From assembly GCA_001799195.1 (NCBI GenBank), contig MGSU01000044.1, positions 10,519-28,844 of the forward strand: 18,326 nt of DNA, written 5' to 3'. The notes beneath the pieces were generated by a model that was given only the letters and a program-made list of their open reading frames with translations, searched no databases and had not been told where the DNA came from. Below, one piece after another: positions 6,186-14,124 of the stretch. Source of the stretch: Deltaproteobacteria bacterium RIFOXYA12_FULL_61_11. Its GTDB lineage: Bacteria; Bdellovibrionota_F; JAHFAK01; YA12-FULL-61-11. Made by a program: the position numbers and the translations under genes. Each line of letters starts with the position of its first letter. The first letter of the stretch is position 1.

Positions 6186-9100
6186 ATGCATACCCTTCCC
6201 ATCCTTGCGAGCCTCATGTTGCTGTTGCTGCTCGGCTTCGGCTGTGAGCAGAGTTCCAACGACGATCTTCCGGGCGATGCCTCTTCGACCGGGGACCCGA
6301 GTGCCGACCCCTCGACGGACGATCCGGGCAAAGAGCCGGGACAGAACACGGACGATCCGACCTCACCTGCTACCGAGGTCGAACTCGATCTCCCTGCCTC
6401 AGCCCTGGTCGGAGGAAACGCCACCGTTTCCATCATCGACCTGGCCGAACTGCGTTCCGGACTGAAGGAACTCGGTCTACCCCTCACCCTGGGCAGCTCC
6501 GATCGTTTGCTCACCGGCGCGATGGTGATCTTGGGCACCGTCGGCCAGGCGGTCAGGGTCAGCACTTCCTTCTCGCTCCTCCTGGACCGCGGCAATTTCG
6601 GCGACCTCGCCCTCACCCCTGACCTCTTTGCCGACAAACCTCGCGAGGCCCTGTTCCTCCTTCCCGAGGGTACCGCCTCCGGCCGGATCATCCGCAGCTT
6701 CTATCTCCTCATCGGCCCCAAGGGCGACCTGCTCTCCGCACCGATTCGCGGCCAATTGACCCTGGACGAGAACACCGGCCTGGTCAAGGCGGTCCTCCTG
6801 CCCTCCCACTTCGATCCGGCCGGCGTACCCGGCGGAACCAAGGTCATGGTCGTCCTCTTGCTCACCGAATGGGGCGGCATTGACCTCAGACTCGGCCCGA
6901 TCACGCTGGAAGAGCTCACCGACGGGTTCCTAGCCGACCTCTCGAAGCTCTTCCCCGAACGCTATCGCCCCACCATCCAGACGGTGCTCGGCAACGGCTC
7001 GGCCGACGACGTGATCAGGGACGCACTGATCGTGGTCGGCACCAACCTCGACCGCACGACCGCGGTGCGGCTCGAAGGCGAGGGGAAAACCCGCCACGAC
7101 CTGGTTATCGCCCAACAGAGCAAGACCGATCTGATCGCGAGACTCGACACGACCATCCTCCCCGGGACTTACAAACTCCTCCTCGACAGCGAACTCGGTG
7201 CGGTCTCGACTCAGGTCACCCTCCTGCGCGGAGAGAAGGGTGATCCCGGTGAGAAGGGCGAGCCGGGTGATGCCGGTCCCGATGGTCTTGTAGGCCCTCG
7301 CGGCGAGAGCGGAGCCACTGGGCTGCCGGGACCGCAGGGGCTCCCCGGTGAGGACGGCTTGCCAGGGATTCCCGGACAAGACGGACACGAGTTGCTGGTC
7401 CTGGTTTCCTCCGAACCCGCGGGCGAGGCTTGCTGGGACGGTGGCTACCGGCTCACCCTCGGCCTCGATGACGGCGAGGGCAGCGCAAACCCGGACAACG
7501 GCATCCTCGAAACCGACGAGCGCGACGAGGTATTTTTCCTCTGTCACGGCGAACGCGGCCTGACCGGCCCACGCGGCCTCAATGGCACCAGCGGCTACAA
7601 TGCCTTAGTTGTCACTCAAACCCTTGAACCGGGAGAGACCTGCGAACTCGGCGGCACCTCGATTTCGGTAGGGCAGGACAACGGGCAAGACGGCGGCATC
7701 GCGAACGACGGGGTGTTGCAGTCCGGAGAGCTCGATGACGTGACCTTCTTGTGTCTCGAGGACTCGCTCGGAGAGACCAGCCCCGAGATAACCTCCATCC
7801 CGGTCGCCGAAGTCTACGAAGACGACTCATACTCCTACCCGGTACAAGCCTCCAGCCCCCTGGGAGCCTTCTTGGTTTACAGCCTCGCGAGTTTCCCCTC
7901 CGGGATGTCGATCAACCCCCTTACCGGGCAGATCGTCTGGTCCCCCGAACTCCTGGATTGCGGGTACCACGTGGTCACGGTCCTGGTCCTTGCCGATCGC
8001 GGCGGTATGGCCATGCAGAATTTCATCCTGACCGTGCTCCCGCGCCGCCTCAATCCCTTCCCGATGAACTGGTCCGACACTCTTCCGGCCCCGCCGGTCG
8101 GACCGAGCCTCAAGGCCGCGGCGTTCGCCGATGCCCAGTATGCCATCGCCGTGGGTGAGGGCGGCTACCTCCTCTTGGGGGACTATTATATGGGCAGTAC
8201 CTGGACCATCGAGAACTCGGACACCTCCGAGGACCTCCGCGGGGTCAGCTATCCCGACCCCTACTTCGCCGTGGCCGTGGGCACCAACGGCACGGTGGCC
8301 TATGCCTGCGACGGTATGAGCTACTGGTGCGCCGACCAGAACGACACCTCCGAGGACCTCAACGCCGTGGACTTCGTCGACGGTCAGTGGGGTTGGATCG
8401 TCGGCAACAACGGCACCATCCTGCGCGCTGATCCGGACCACTACCTCGGCAGCGGCTTGGCGGTGCTCGACAGCGGCACGAACTATGACTTATTCGACGT
8501 CGACTTCGTCGATGCCTTGAACGGTTGGGTCATCGGCGCTTTCGCCACCATCCTGCACACCACCGACGGCGGCGAGACGTGGACCCCACAGAGCGGTCAG
8601 GTGGGAATCGCCAATCGCGCCATCAACATGGTCGACTCCAATGTAGGCTATATCGCCCTGGGACCCAGTCCTTACCACTTTGCCTACCTGAAGACCACGA
8701 ATGGCGGCACGACCTGGGAACCGATCACTCCGTTCGAACTGCCACTGAATTACTACATCGAGTTCTCGGACATTGCCTTCGACGATAGCGACCATGGCTG
8801 GCTGCTCAACGCCGATGGTACCCTGCTCGTCACCAATGACGGCGGCACAACCTGGTCCTCGAGCCTCGCGGCCAGGGGTAACACCACGGGGATGGCCAAG
8901 TTCGACCAGAACACCGGGCTCCTCTTCGGCGCCCCTGACGGCGGCTTCATAGCCTACACCGCGAGCGCGGGGATGAACTGGAGTTACGACTACTTCCGGC
9001 TCCCCGTGGACCTGACCGTGGTGCGCGTGACCGACGGCGGCCTCATGGTCGGCGGCGGTCTCTACCCCTGGTCTACCTATGACGGACCGAGCTATCTCGC

Positions 9101-9902
9101 GACCTGGAATGGCGAAATGGGCTGGTCTCCCCAAATCCTGGACCATGGTCGGGCCATCGTGGACCTCGACTACGCCACGAGCAGCGAAGCCTACGCTCTG
9201 GCCGGACATGCAGCGTATTACACGTATGACGGAGGCAATACCTGGAACCCGGATGACGCAGCCGCAGGCGGCACCGCCCTCAACTACCCCAACGGCGACT
9301 CCTACTGGTTGGTCATCGACGGCGACCTCTATACCAACAGTGACGGACCCTCTTTGATCGACAGCCCCGACCTCGAGACGGTCTTCCTGCAAGACGTCTT
9401 CGCCGTGGACGTCTCCGGAGATCTGGCGATCTGGGTCAGCGGGTACGACACCTCGACCCAACCTCCCTACGCCCGGGTGATCCTCCGCTCGAACGACGAG
9501 GGCGACACCTGGACCGAGCAGCTCCGCTTCGGTGCAGCCGACTCGCCCAAGACCACCTTGTTCCTGGTGGACGCGCGACACGGCTGGGTAGCCACCGAGA
9601 CCGGCGAAATCTACGCCACCACCGACGGCAACCTCTGGCACTACCAAGGCCGGCCGACCACCCAAGGGCTCAACAAGCTCTTCTTCGTCGACATCTTCGA
9701 AGGGTGGGCAGTGGGTAATGGCGGGACCATCCTGCACACGGCCAACGGCGGTCTGGACTGGGTCACGGATACGACCGAGGTCATAGTCCCGCTCTACAAT
9801 CTCCACGCCAATGATAGTGGTATTGTTGCCGTGGGAGCCCAGAACACCGTGCTCGAACCGAGCCTGGGCTTGGGAGACAATATCAAAGTCATCCTACCCT
9901 AA
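6186..9902 (+). CDS. Giant lipoprotein: stalk, collagen-like tract, Cys-paired repeats, cadherin-like domain and Ycf48-like propeller
   Basis: 1238 residues. The ATG at 6186 has AAGGAG 6 nt upstream, and the signal sequence begins there. Residues 1-20 are a lipoprotein signal (five consecutive Leu, then GFGC; Cys20; the -2 Phe is unusual). Residues 21-70 are an Asp/Thr/Pro stalk with GDPSADP. Residues 71-348 are beta-rich and unassigned. Residues 349-402 are 18 unbroken Gly-X-Y triplets. Residues 403-453 and 473-523 are two copies of a repeat of the form PGxxC-x2-GG...GxD...NG-x-L...FLC, separated by six more Gly-X-Y triplets. Residues 530-620 resemble a cadherin-like/He_PIG domain ([17 protein letters not shown]). 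Residues 633-1238 carry about ten Ycf48/BNR-like repeats (GWxVGxxGTILxTxDGGxTW). This is a surface-exposed, rod-plus-propeller adhesin-like design. Ligand unknown. Confidence 0.92.
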   Translation: MHTLPILASLMLLLLLGFGCEQSSNDDLPGDASSTGDPSADPSTDDPGKEPGQNTDDPTSPATEVELDLPASALVGGNATVSIIDLAELRSGLKELGLPLTLGSSDRLLTGAMVILGTVGQAVRVSTSFSLLLDRGNFGDLALTPDLFADKPREALFLLPEGTASGRIIRSFYLLIGPKGDLLSAPIRGQLTLDENTGLVKAVLLPSHFDPAGVPGGTKVMVVLLLTEWGGIDLRLGPITLEELTDGFLADLSKLFPERYRPTIQTVLGNGSADDVIRDALIVVGTNLDRTTAVRLEGEGKTRHDLVIAQQSKTDLIARLDTTILPGTYKLLLDSELGAVSTQVTLLRGEKGDPGEKGEPGDAGPDGLVGPRGESGATGLPGPQGLPGEDGLPGIPGQDGHELLVLVSSEPAGEACWDGGYRLTLGLDDGEGSANPDNGILETDERDEVFFLCHGERGLTGPRGLNGTSGYNALVVTQTLEPGETCELGGTSISVGQDNGQDGGIANDGVLQSGELDDVTFLCLEDSLGETSPEITSIPVAEVYEDDSYSYPVQASSPLGAFLVYSLASFPSGMSINPLTGQIVWSPELLDCGYHVVTVLVLADRGGMAMQNFILTVLPRRLNPFPMNWSDTLPAPPVGPSLKAAAFADAQYAIAVGEGGYLLLGDYYMGSTWTIENSDTSEDLRGVSYPDPYFAVAVGTNGTVAYACDGMSYWCADQNDTSEDLNAVDFVDGQWGWIVGNNGTILRADPDHYLGSGLAVLDSGTNYDLFDVDFVDALNGWVIGAFATILHTTDGGETWTPQSGQVGIANRAINMVDSNVGYIALGPSPYHFAYLKTTNGGTTWEPITPFELPLNYYIEFSDIAFDDSDHGWLLNADGTLLVTNDGGTTWSSSLAARGNTTGMAKFDQNTGLLFGAPDGGFIAYTASAGMNWSYDYFRLPVDLTVVRVTDGGLMVGGGLYPWSTYDGPSYLATWNGEMGWSPQILDHGRAIVDLDYATSSEAYALAGHAAYYTYDGGNTWNPDDAAAGGTALNYPNGDSYWLVIDGDLYTNSDGPSLIDSPDLETVFLQDVFAVDVSGDLAIWVSGYDTSTQPPYARVILRSNDEGDTWTEQLRFGAADSPKTTLFLVDARHGWVATETGEIYATTDGNLWHYQGRPTTQGLNKLFFVDIFEGWAVGNGGTILHTANGGLDWVTDTTEVIVPLYNLHANDSGIVAVGAQNTVLEPSLGLGDNIKVILP
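7230..7391 (+). repeat. Collagen-like Gly-X-Y tract (18 triplets)
   Basis: Codons for residues 349-402 of the giant lipoprotein encode 18 uninterrupted Gly-X-Y triplets, including [13 protein letters not shown] and [10 protein letters not shown]. Six further triplets lie at 7548-7601. Pro is common at Y and charged pairs (EK, DP, EP) stand where bacterial collagens gain stability. A trimeric triple helix is expected from family knowledge; it is not shown here. Confidence 0.9.
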
Positions 9903-9926
9903 GAGGTCCCAGCGATCTCAATACCG

Positions 9927-9946
9927 CCTCATCGTTCCGAATGAGG
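9927..9946. terminator. Hairpin between convergent genes (possible terminator)
   Basis: CCTCATCG (9927-9934), a TTC loop, then CGA-A-TGAGG (9938-9946) gives an 8-bp stem with one bulged A. It lies in the 51-nt gap between the giant lipoprotein and the convergent small-peptide gene. There is no T-tract on either side, so termination by this element alone is uncertain. Confidence 0.35.
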
Positions 9947-9953
9947 AGCAAGT

Positions 9954-10151
9954 TCAACGTCCAAACGAGGTGAGACGGAACTCGACGGTCACCTTGGCGA
10001 TCTGATGGTCCTGACCGGGACGTAAGATGTTGTCATCGGCATGAGCCATGGACTTGCACACGGCGAGGAGGAGGAAGAGGCCGGTGATGAAGAGGAGGAC
10101 CGGACGGAGCAACTTCGCATCCGAGGTGATCTGACGGTCTTCGCTGTTCAT
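9954..10151 (-). CDS. Small exported peptide precursor (65 residues), unknown function
   Basis: Its reality is supported by a strong SD (GAGGAG, 7 nt before the ATG) and by a sensible protein. A charged 16-residue start is followed by a hydrophobic stretch (about 17-32), then the signal-peptidase-I-like site AHA (36-38) before DDN. Cleavage there would release a mature peptide of 27 residues (DDNILRPGQDHQIAKVTVEF..., ending SFGR). If uncleaved, it would be a single-span membrane protein with a short outer tail. No family was recognised. It faces away from the pfaD-type gene, sharing a 266-bp upstream region, and converges with the giant lipoprotein. Possible roles include a signal peptide, a small envelope protein or a cluster-linked factor; none can be chosen from sequence. 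Confidence 0.7.
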   Translation of the reverse strand: MNSEDRQITSDAKLLRPVLLFITGLFLLLAVCKSMAHADDNILRPGQDHQIAKVTVEFRLTSFGR

Positions 10152-10417
10152 GGTGATTCTCCTCGAGTTCCCTGCGGCAACCTCGTCGGGATCTTTTCAA
10201 CCTCTGTTCCACAAACAACATTATGAATATATTACAACAGACCTTCCTTTCTCATGCTTCAACCGTCAGGTGAGTGCCTCAACCCTCAGTTTTCCGAGGG
10301 ATCCATCCCATGCTCTCGACCACGAAAATCATTTGACCCTCGGTTGGGTATGGGTGAACCTCCTTCGGACGAAGTTCCCGTCCTGCCGTTCTGGACAACC
10401 ATGCGAGGATGATGACG
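10152..10417. promoter_or_regulatory. Divergent intergenic region with a 14-bp direct repeat
   Basis: This 266-bp gap separates the small exported peptide gene (minus) from the pfaD-type gene (plus). It includes an AT-rich block (about 10208-10240) flanked by TCTGTT (10203-10208) and its complement AACAGA (10236-10241). GCTTCAACCGTCAG (10256-10269) and GCCTCAACCCTCAG (10276-10289) are direct repeats with two mismatches, offset 20 bp, close to two helical turns. This spacing suits a regulator bound to one face of the DNA. No convincing -35/-10 pair was found on either strand. Confidence 0.5.
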
Positions 10418-11857
10418 ATGCAGCCACCGACCTTGATCGAAGGGTACGACCGTTGTGGTCTGCGGGCAGAGCAACTCGGCGCACCGGAATTCAGGACCGC
10501 CCATGGCTGTCGTTATGCGTATATCGCGGGAGCCATGTTCAGCGGCATCGCCGGCGTCACCATGCTCGAGCGGTTGGCGGGGCGAGGTTTGCTCGGCTTC
10601 TTCGGCAGTGGGGGACTCTCGTTGCAGGAACTCGAGGCAGCCCTGGCCGCCTTGACCACCAAGCTGAGTAGGGAACGTCCCTGGGGGTGCAACCTCCTGC
10701 ACAACCTCTACGAACCAGAACTCGAAGAACGTACCGTGGACCTGTTGCTGCGGTACCAGGTACGACGCATCTCGGCCTCGGCCTATACCCGGCTAACCCT
10801 CCCCCTGGTCCGCTACCGGGTCACCGGACTGCAGCGCACCCCCGGAGGCGAGGTCAACCCCCGGCACCAGCTCTTGGCCAAGCTCTCGAGGCCCGAACTC
10901 GCCGAGCAATTCCTCGCACCGCCGCCGGCGAAGCTCCTGTCGAAGCTGTTCGAGGACGAGGCGATCACCCGCGAAGAGTACGAACTGGCCCAGAACCTGC
11001 CCATGGCCGACGCCATCACCGTCGAGGCCGATTCCGGAGGACACACGGACAAGGGCGTGAGCACGGTCCTGCTCCCGGAGATCCAGCGGTTGCGCGATCG
11101 GGCCCGCGAGAGACACCACTACTCCCCGCGGGTGCACATAGGAGCTGCAGGAGGGCTCGGAACGCCCATGGCCGTCGCGGCGATGTTCTACCTCGGAGCG
11201 GACTATGTCCTCACCGGGTCCGTCAACCATTGCACGGTCGAGGCCGCGACCAGCGAACCGGTGAAAGATCTGCTGGAGAGAATGAGTCCGGTGGACGTGA
11301 CCATGGCACCTGCGCCCGACCTGTTCGAACTCGGAGCCAAGGTCCAGGTACTGCGCCGGGGGGTACTCTACCCGGGGCAGGCCAACAAACTCTACGAACT
11401 CTATCGGACCTATCAGCGCTGGGAAGACCTTCCCCTCGTCGAGCGAGAGAAGCTCGAGGCCAAGGTGTTCCGCCGTCCCTTCGTCGAGCTTCTCACCGAG
11501 ACTCTCTCGTACTGGGACCAACGCAAACCCGAACTGGCCGAGAAGGCTCGAGCAGAATCCCACCTCGCCCTGGCTCTGGTGTTCCGCTGGTATCTCGGCA
11601 AGTCGTCGCGATGGGCCATCAACGGGGATCCCGAACGCAAGCAGGATTATCAGATCCACACCGGTCCGGCTCTCGGAGCCTTCAACTCCTGGGTCGAGGG
11701 CACCCCCTATCAGTCTTGGCGAGCCCGCCACGTCGACGAGGTGGCCGAGTTGCTCATGCAGGGTGCGGCGGTGCACGCCGCGGCCCGAGGCGGAAGAGAG
11801 GGAGGAGGGTTCCGCGGGTCCGGTCCTGGGGAACCCCGACCGCTGGCGAGGGTTTGA
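10418..11857 (+). CDS. pfaD: PfaD-type enoyl reductase of polyketide/polyunsaturated fatty acid synthesis
   Basis: 479 residues. The ATG at 10418 is chosen because GAGG lies 9 nt upstream; in-frame ATGs at 10409 and 10412 lie too close to it. PfaD-family proteins are FMN enzymes with a nitronate-monooxygenase-like barrel, which act in trans as enoyl reductases for PUFA synthases and trans-AT polyketide synthases. Visible family marks are EADSGGHTDKG (about 202-212), GAAGGLGTP followed by YVLTGSVNH (about 242-272), and the C-terminal block DYQIHTGPALGAFNSWVEG. The last 25 residues are a Gly/Arg-rich tail not expected in the family. The gene is separated by 89 nt from the ACP gene, which has its own candidate promoter, so it may be a separate unit of the same pathway. 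Identification of the family is secure; the substrate is not known. Confidence 0.93.
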   Translation: MQPPTLIEGYDRCGLRAEQLGAPEFRTAHGCRYAYIAGAMFSGIAGVTMLERLAGRGLLGFFGSGGLSLQELEAALAALTTKLSRERPWGCNLLHNLYEPELEERTVDLLLRYQVRRISASAYTRLTLPLVRYRVTGLQRTPGGEVNPRHQLLAKLSRPELAEQFLAPPPAKLLSKLFEDEAITREEYELAQNLPMADAITVEADSGGHTDKGVSTVLLPEIQRLRDRARERHHYSPRVHIGAAGGLGTPMAVAAMFYLGADYVLTGSVNHCTVEAATSEPVKDLLERMSPVDVTMAPAPDLFELGAKVQVLRRGVLYPGQANKLYELYRTYQRWEDLPLVEREKLEAKVFRRPFVELLTETLSYWDQRKPELAEKARAESHLALALVFRWYLGKSSRWAINGDPERKQDYQIHTGPALGAFNSWVEGTPYQSWRARHVDEVAELLMQGAAVHAAARGGREGGGFRGSGPGEPRPLARV

Positions 11858-11883
11858 GGCAAGAGGAGGATCCCGCAGAGCCA

Positions 11884-11911
11884 TTGACAATTGTTCGAGA
11901 ATGCCGATAGT
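11884..11911 (+). promoter_or_regulatory. Candidate sigma-70-type promoter of the ACP operon
   Basis: A perfect TTGACA (11884-11889) is followed after 16 nt by GATAGT (11906-11911; 4 of 6). The predicted start is about 30 nt before the ACP ATG. ACAATTGT, an 8-bp palindrome, overlaps the -35 box and could be an operator. The ACP SD (GGAGG, 11936-11940) lies within GGAGGACCTCC, so a small hairpin could mask it. Confidence 0.5.
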
Positions 11912-11946
11912 GGCTGCCGTTCCCGGGGCACCTGCGGAGGACCTCC

Positions 11947-12201
11947 ATGTCCGATCTCCACGCCGAGCTGCGCGACTACCTTTCCAGAACCTTCCTGATC
12001 GACTTCCGGGGACCGGTCGAGGAGAGCAGCAACCTCTTCGACCTCGGCTACCTTGATTCGTACGGTTACATCGAGTTGATCAAGCACCTCGAAACCACCT
12101 ACGGTCTCTCCATCAGCGAAGAGGAGATGCTCTCGGACGCGCTCAATTCCCTGCACAACATCGTCGTATTGGTTTCCTCCAAACGCTCGACCGAACGATG
12201 A
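11947..12201 (+). CDS. Free-standing acyl carrier protein
   Basis: 84 residues, the usual length for a discrete ACP or PCP. The phosphopantetheine attachment site is Ser38 in LGYLDSYGYIELI (33-45). The LDSxGxIEL form resembles discrete carrier proteins of secondary metabolism and DltC-like carriers more than the GADSLD form of fatty acid ACPs. Helix 1 (about 3-17) and the region after Ser38 show the normal four-helix pattern. The start has GGAGG 6 nt upstream. The stop overlaps the next start (ATGA, 4 nt), tying translation of this ACP to the PP-loop enzyme. In family terms it carries acyl or aminoacyl groups as thioesters. Here it could be loaded by the AT two genes downstream or present a substrate to the PP-loop enzyme. 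Confidence 0.92.
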   Translation: MSDLHAELRDYLSRTFLIDFRGPVEESSNLFDLGYLDSYGYIELIKHLETTYGLSISEEEMLSDALNSLHNIVVLVSSKRSTER

Positions 12202-13229
12202 ACGAACCGATACGCTGCAGCACCTGCGTCCTCCCGGCCTCCTTTCCCGGAGAAGCCTTCGACGCGGAGGGCCGTTGCCATAACTGCCAAGAGCATTCCC
12301 CCGAAGCGAGCCGTGAGGCGCGTGCGGCCGGCCGCCGTGAGCTGGAAACGGTCTACGCTCGGTACCGCGGTTGGGGCAGCCCGAACTGCGTGCTCGCCTT
12401 CAGTGGGGGCAAGGACTCCGCCTTCACGCTCGCCCACCTCGTCCGGGAGGCTGGGCTGAAGCCCTTGGCCGTCCTGATCGATCACGGCGCCATTGCAGGT
12501 GAAGCCCTGGAAAATGCCTCCAGGGTTTGCGCAGCTCTCGAGGTAGATCTCCTGATCCTAAAACCTGCCCCTTCGCTGTTCCGCAGGTTGGTCCGAGCTT
12601 CGCTTGAGCTGCCCGAACTGCACCCCCCCTCGGCCCTTCGGCGCGCCTCGGCGATTTGCCTCTCCTGCATCTCCCTGATCAATGCCCAGGTGACCGCGGT
12701 CGCTCTCGAAAAAGCCGCTCCCATCCTTGCCGGGGGCTACGTGAGCGGTCAGCATCCGGACGATCGACCCGTCCTGCGCATCCCCAAGGCCGCAAAACAC
12801 CGCCTCGGAGAGCTCCAAGCCCAACGCTTCGGTAAACTGCTCGGGCCCGAGGTACAGGCCTATTTCACGCTTCCCGAACACCGATATACCACCTATCCGC
12901 ATCCCGAACTGACCTTGATCAACCCCCTGCTGGCAACCCCGATCGCGGAGCGCGAGAAGCTCGCGGCGCTCGCCGAGCTGGGTTGGCGCCAGCCCCCCGG
13001 CACTGGTAGGAATTCCAGCAACTGCCTGCTCAACGATCTCGCGGTGATCCTCCACCAACGGCGGCACGGGTTCCATCCCTATGTGTTCGAGGTCGCCGCG
13101 CAGGTGCGCAACGGCGAGTTGAGCCGGTCGGAGGCCCTCGCCAAGCTCTCCCTCGACCATCTCGACCCGGCCGACTTCCACGCTCTCGCGCGGCAATTCG
13201 GTCTCGACCCTTCGGTGCTCGATGTCTAG
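12198..13229 (+). CDS. PP-loop (AANH-type) ATP pyrophosphatase, candidate amide- or thio-transfer enzyme
   Basis: 343 residues. The PP-loop SGGKDS (69-74) defines the N-type ATP pyrophosphatase family, which adenylates a carbonyl so that nitrogen or sulfur can replace oxygen. N-terminal CSTC (7-10) and CHNC (27-30) form a probable zinc knuckle, as in N-acetyl sugar amidotransferases of the WbpG type. CLSC (154-157) and GTGRNSSNC (268-276) are further conserved-looking Cys sites. Homologs include TtcA/ThiI-like sulfur transferases and, in natural-product pathways, AANH-like enzymes such as CtaC of closthioamide synthesis that act on carrier-bound substrates. The 4-nt overlap with the ACP gene and 8-nt overlap with the acyltransferase gene suggest it works on an ACP-bound intermediate. 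Whether it adds nitrogen or sulfur cannot be told from the sequence. Confidence 0.85.
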   Translation: MNEPIRCSTCVLPASFPGEAFDAEGRCHNCQEHSPEASREARAAGRRELETVYARYRGWGSPNCVLAFSGGKDSAFTLAHLVREAGLKPLAVLIDHGAIAGEALENASRVCAALEVDLLILKPAPSLFRRLVRASLELPELHPPSALRRASAICLSCISLINAQVTAVALEKAAPILAGGYVSGQHPDDRPVLRIPKAAKHRLGELQAQRFGKLLGPEVQAYFTLPEHRYTTYPHPELTLINPLLATPIAEREKLAALAELGWRQPPGTGRNSSNCLLNDLAVILHQRRHGFHPYVFEVAAQVRNGELSRSEALAKLSLDHLDPADFHALARQFGLDPSVLDV

Positions 13230-14124
13230 GACCGCGGTGGTATTCCCGGGGCAAGGCGCCCAGAGCGCCTCCATGTTGGACTCGGTGGCAAGACTCCCCC
13301 AGTACAGCGCCCGCCACGAGGTGGTCTGCGAAGCCTTGGGTGAGAACCTCGAAGCGCGGCTCGCCGATGGCGATCCGGACTACCTGCGCCGCAATCTCCC
13401 CACATCGCTGGCCACGGTACTCGCGAGCGTGGTGGCCTATGAACGCTACGTGGACGAATGCGGTCCACCCTCCTGCTTGGGCGGGTACAGCGTTGGTCAA
13501 TGGACCGCGCTCTATGCCGCAGCAACCCTCGATTTCCGCACCTTGGTCGAGGTCGTGACCCGGCGGGCGAAACTCATGGATGCCTGCCTCGAAAACCAGA
13601 ACACCGGCATGCTCGCCGTTATCGGGCTCCCGCTCCGACCTCTCGAAGCCCTCTGTGCTGAGTTCGCCGGACGCGGCCTGTACCTCCGCCCCAGCACCAT
13701 CAACTGCCCAGGCCAATACTCCCTCTCGGGCACCCTCGAGGCGATCGAACAGGCCCTCGCCGAGCTCGCCCCTCTGCATCCCAAACGGCTGCTTCGCTTG
13801 CCGTTACAAGGTGCCTGGCATTGCGACCTGTTGGCACCTGCAGCTCGAGCCTTCGCCGAATACCTCGATACCCTAACCCTTGCCATGCCAAACGTGCCGA
13901 TGGTCGATAACGTCACCGGGACCTGGCTGGACGCTGCGGCGCTCCGGGCAACCCTGGCTACCCACCTGCACCGGCCGGTGCTCTGGGAACGCTGCGTGCG
14001 CACCCTGCTCGAGGACGGGTGCACCGAGGTGGTCGAGGTCGGTCCCGGCGAGCTGCTGACCCGTTTCGGTTTCTTCCTCGATCGCAAGGTTCGGTTCCGT
14101 TGTTACCGTCCCGGGGTTCCCTGA
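13222..14124 (+). CDS. Free-standing acyltransferase (FabD-like, probable trans-AT)
   Basis: 300 residues, the normal FabD length. It would move malonyl (or another acyl) units from CoA to ACP domains. Motifs are PGQGAQ (9-14, oxyanion region), nucleophile Ser90 in GYSVGQW (88-94), Arg115 in VTRRAKLM, NCPGQYSLSG (161-170) and catalytic His200 in GAWHCDL. The catalytic set is complete, but GYSVGQW departs from the common GHSLGE and GAWH from GAFH, which may mean altered acyl choice or a hydrolytic (proofreading) role, both known among discrete ATs of trans-AT clusters. The start overlaps the PP-loop gene by 8 nt, and the TGATG at its end couples it to asnB. Its location in a cluster with PfaD and PKS genes favours a pathway enzyme over housekeeping FabD. 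Confidence 0.92.
   Translation: MSRTAVVFPGQGAQSASMLDSVARLPQYSARHEVVCEALGENLEARLADGDPDYLRRNLPTSLATVLASVVAYERYVDECGPPSCLGGYSVGQWTALYAAATLDFRTLVEVVTRRAKLMDACLENQNTGMLAVIGLPLRPLEALCAEFAGRGLYLRPSTINCPGQYSLSGTLEAIEQALAELAPLHPKRLLRLPLQGAWHCDLLAPAARAFAEYLDTLTLAMPNVPMVDNVTGTWLDAAALRATLATHLHRPVLWERCVRTLLEDGCTEVVEVGPGELLTRFGFFLDRKVRFRCYRPGVP

Noticed and set aside
7230-7391. Collagen-like tract as a non-coding tandem DNA repeat
   Set aside because: The periodicity is at the codon level (Gly every third residue) with varied codons, within an intact reading frame.
8490-9806. 438-codon minus-strand open frame within the giant lipoprotein gene
   Set aside because: Antisense to the regular GWxVG/GGxTW propeller repeats, with no recognisable protein features.
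10687-11910. 407-codon plus-strand frame overlapping the pfaD-type gene
   Set aside because: Extremely Arg/Pro/Gly-rich translation typical of a shifted high-GC frame; the pfaD frame has clear family motifs.
14019-14123. Longer start for the AsnB-type gene
   Set aside because: It would bury Cys2, the N-terminal nucleophile of class II amidotransferases, and overlap the AT gene by 106 nt.
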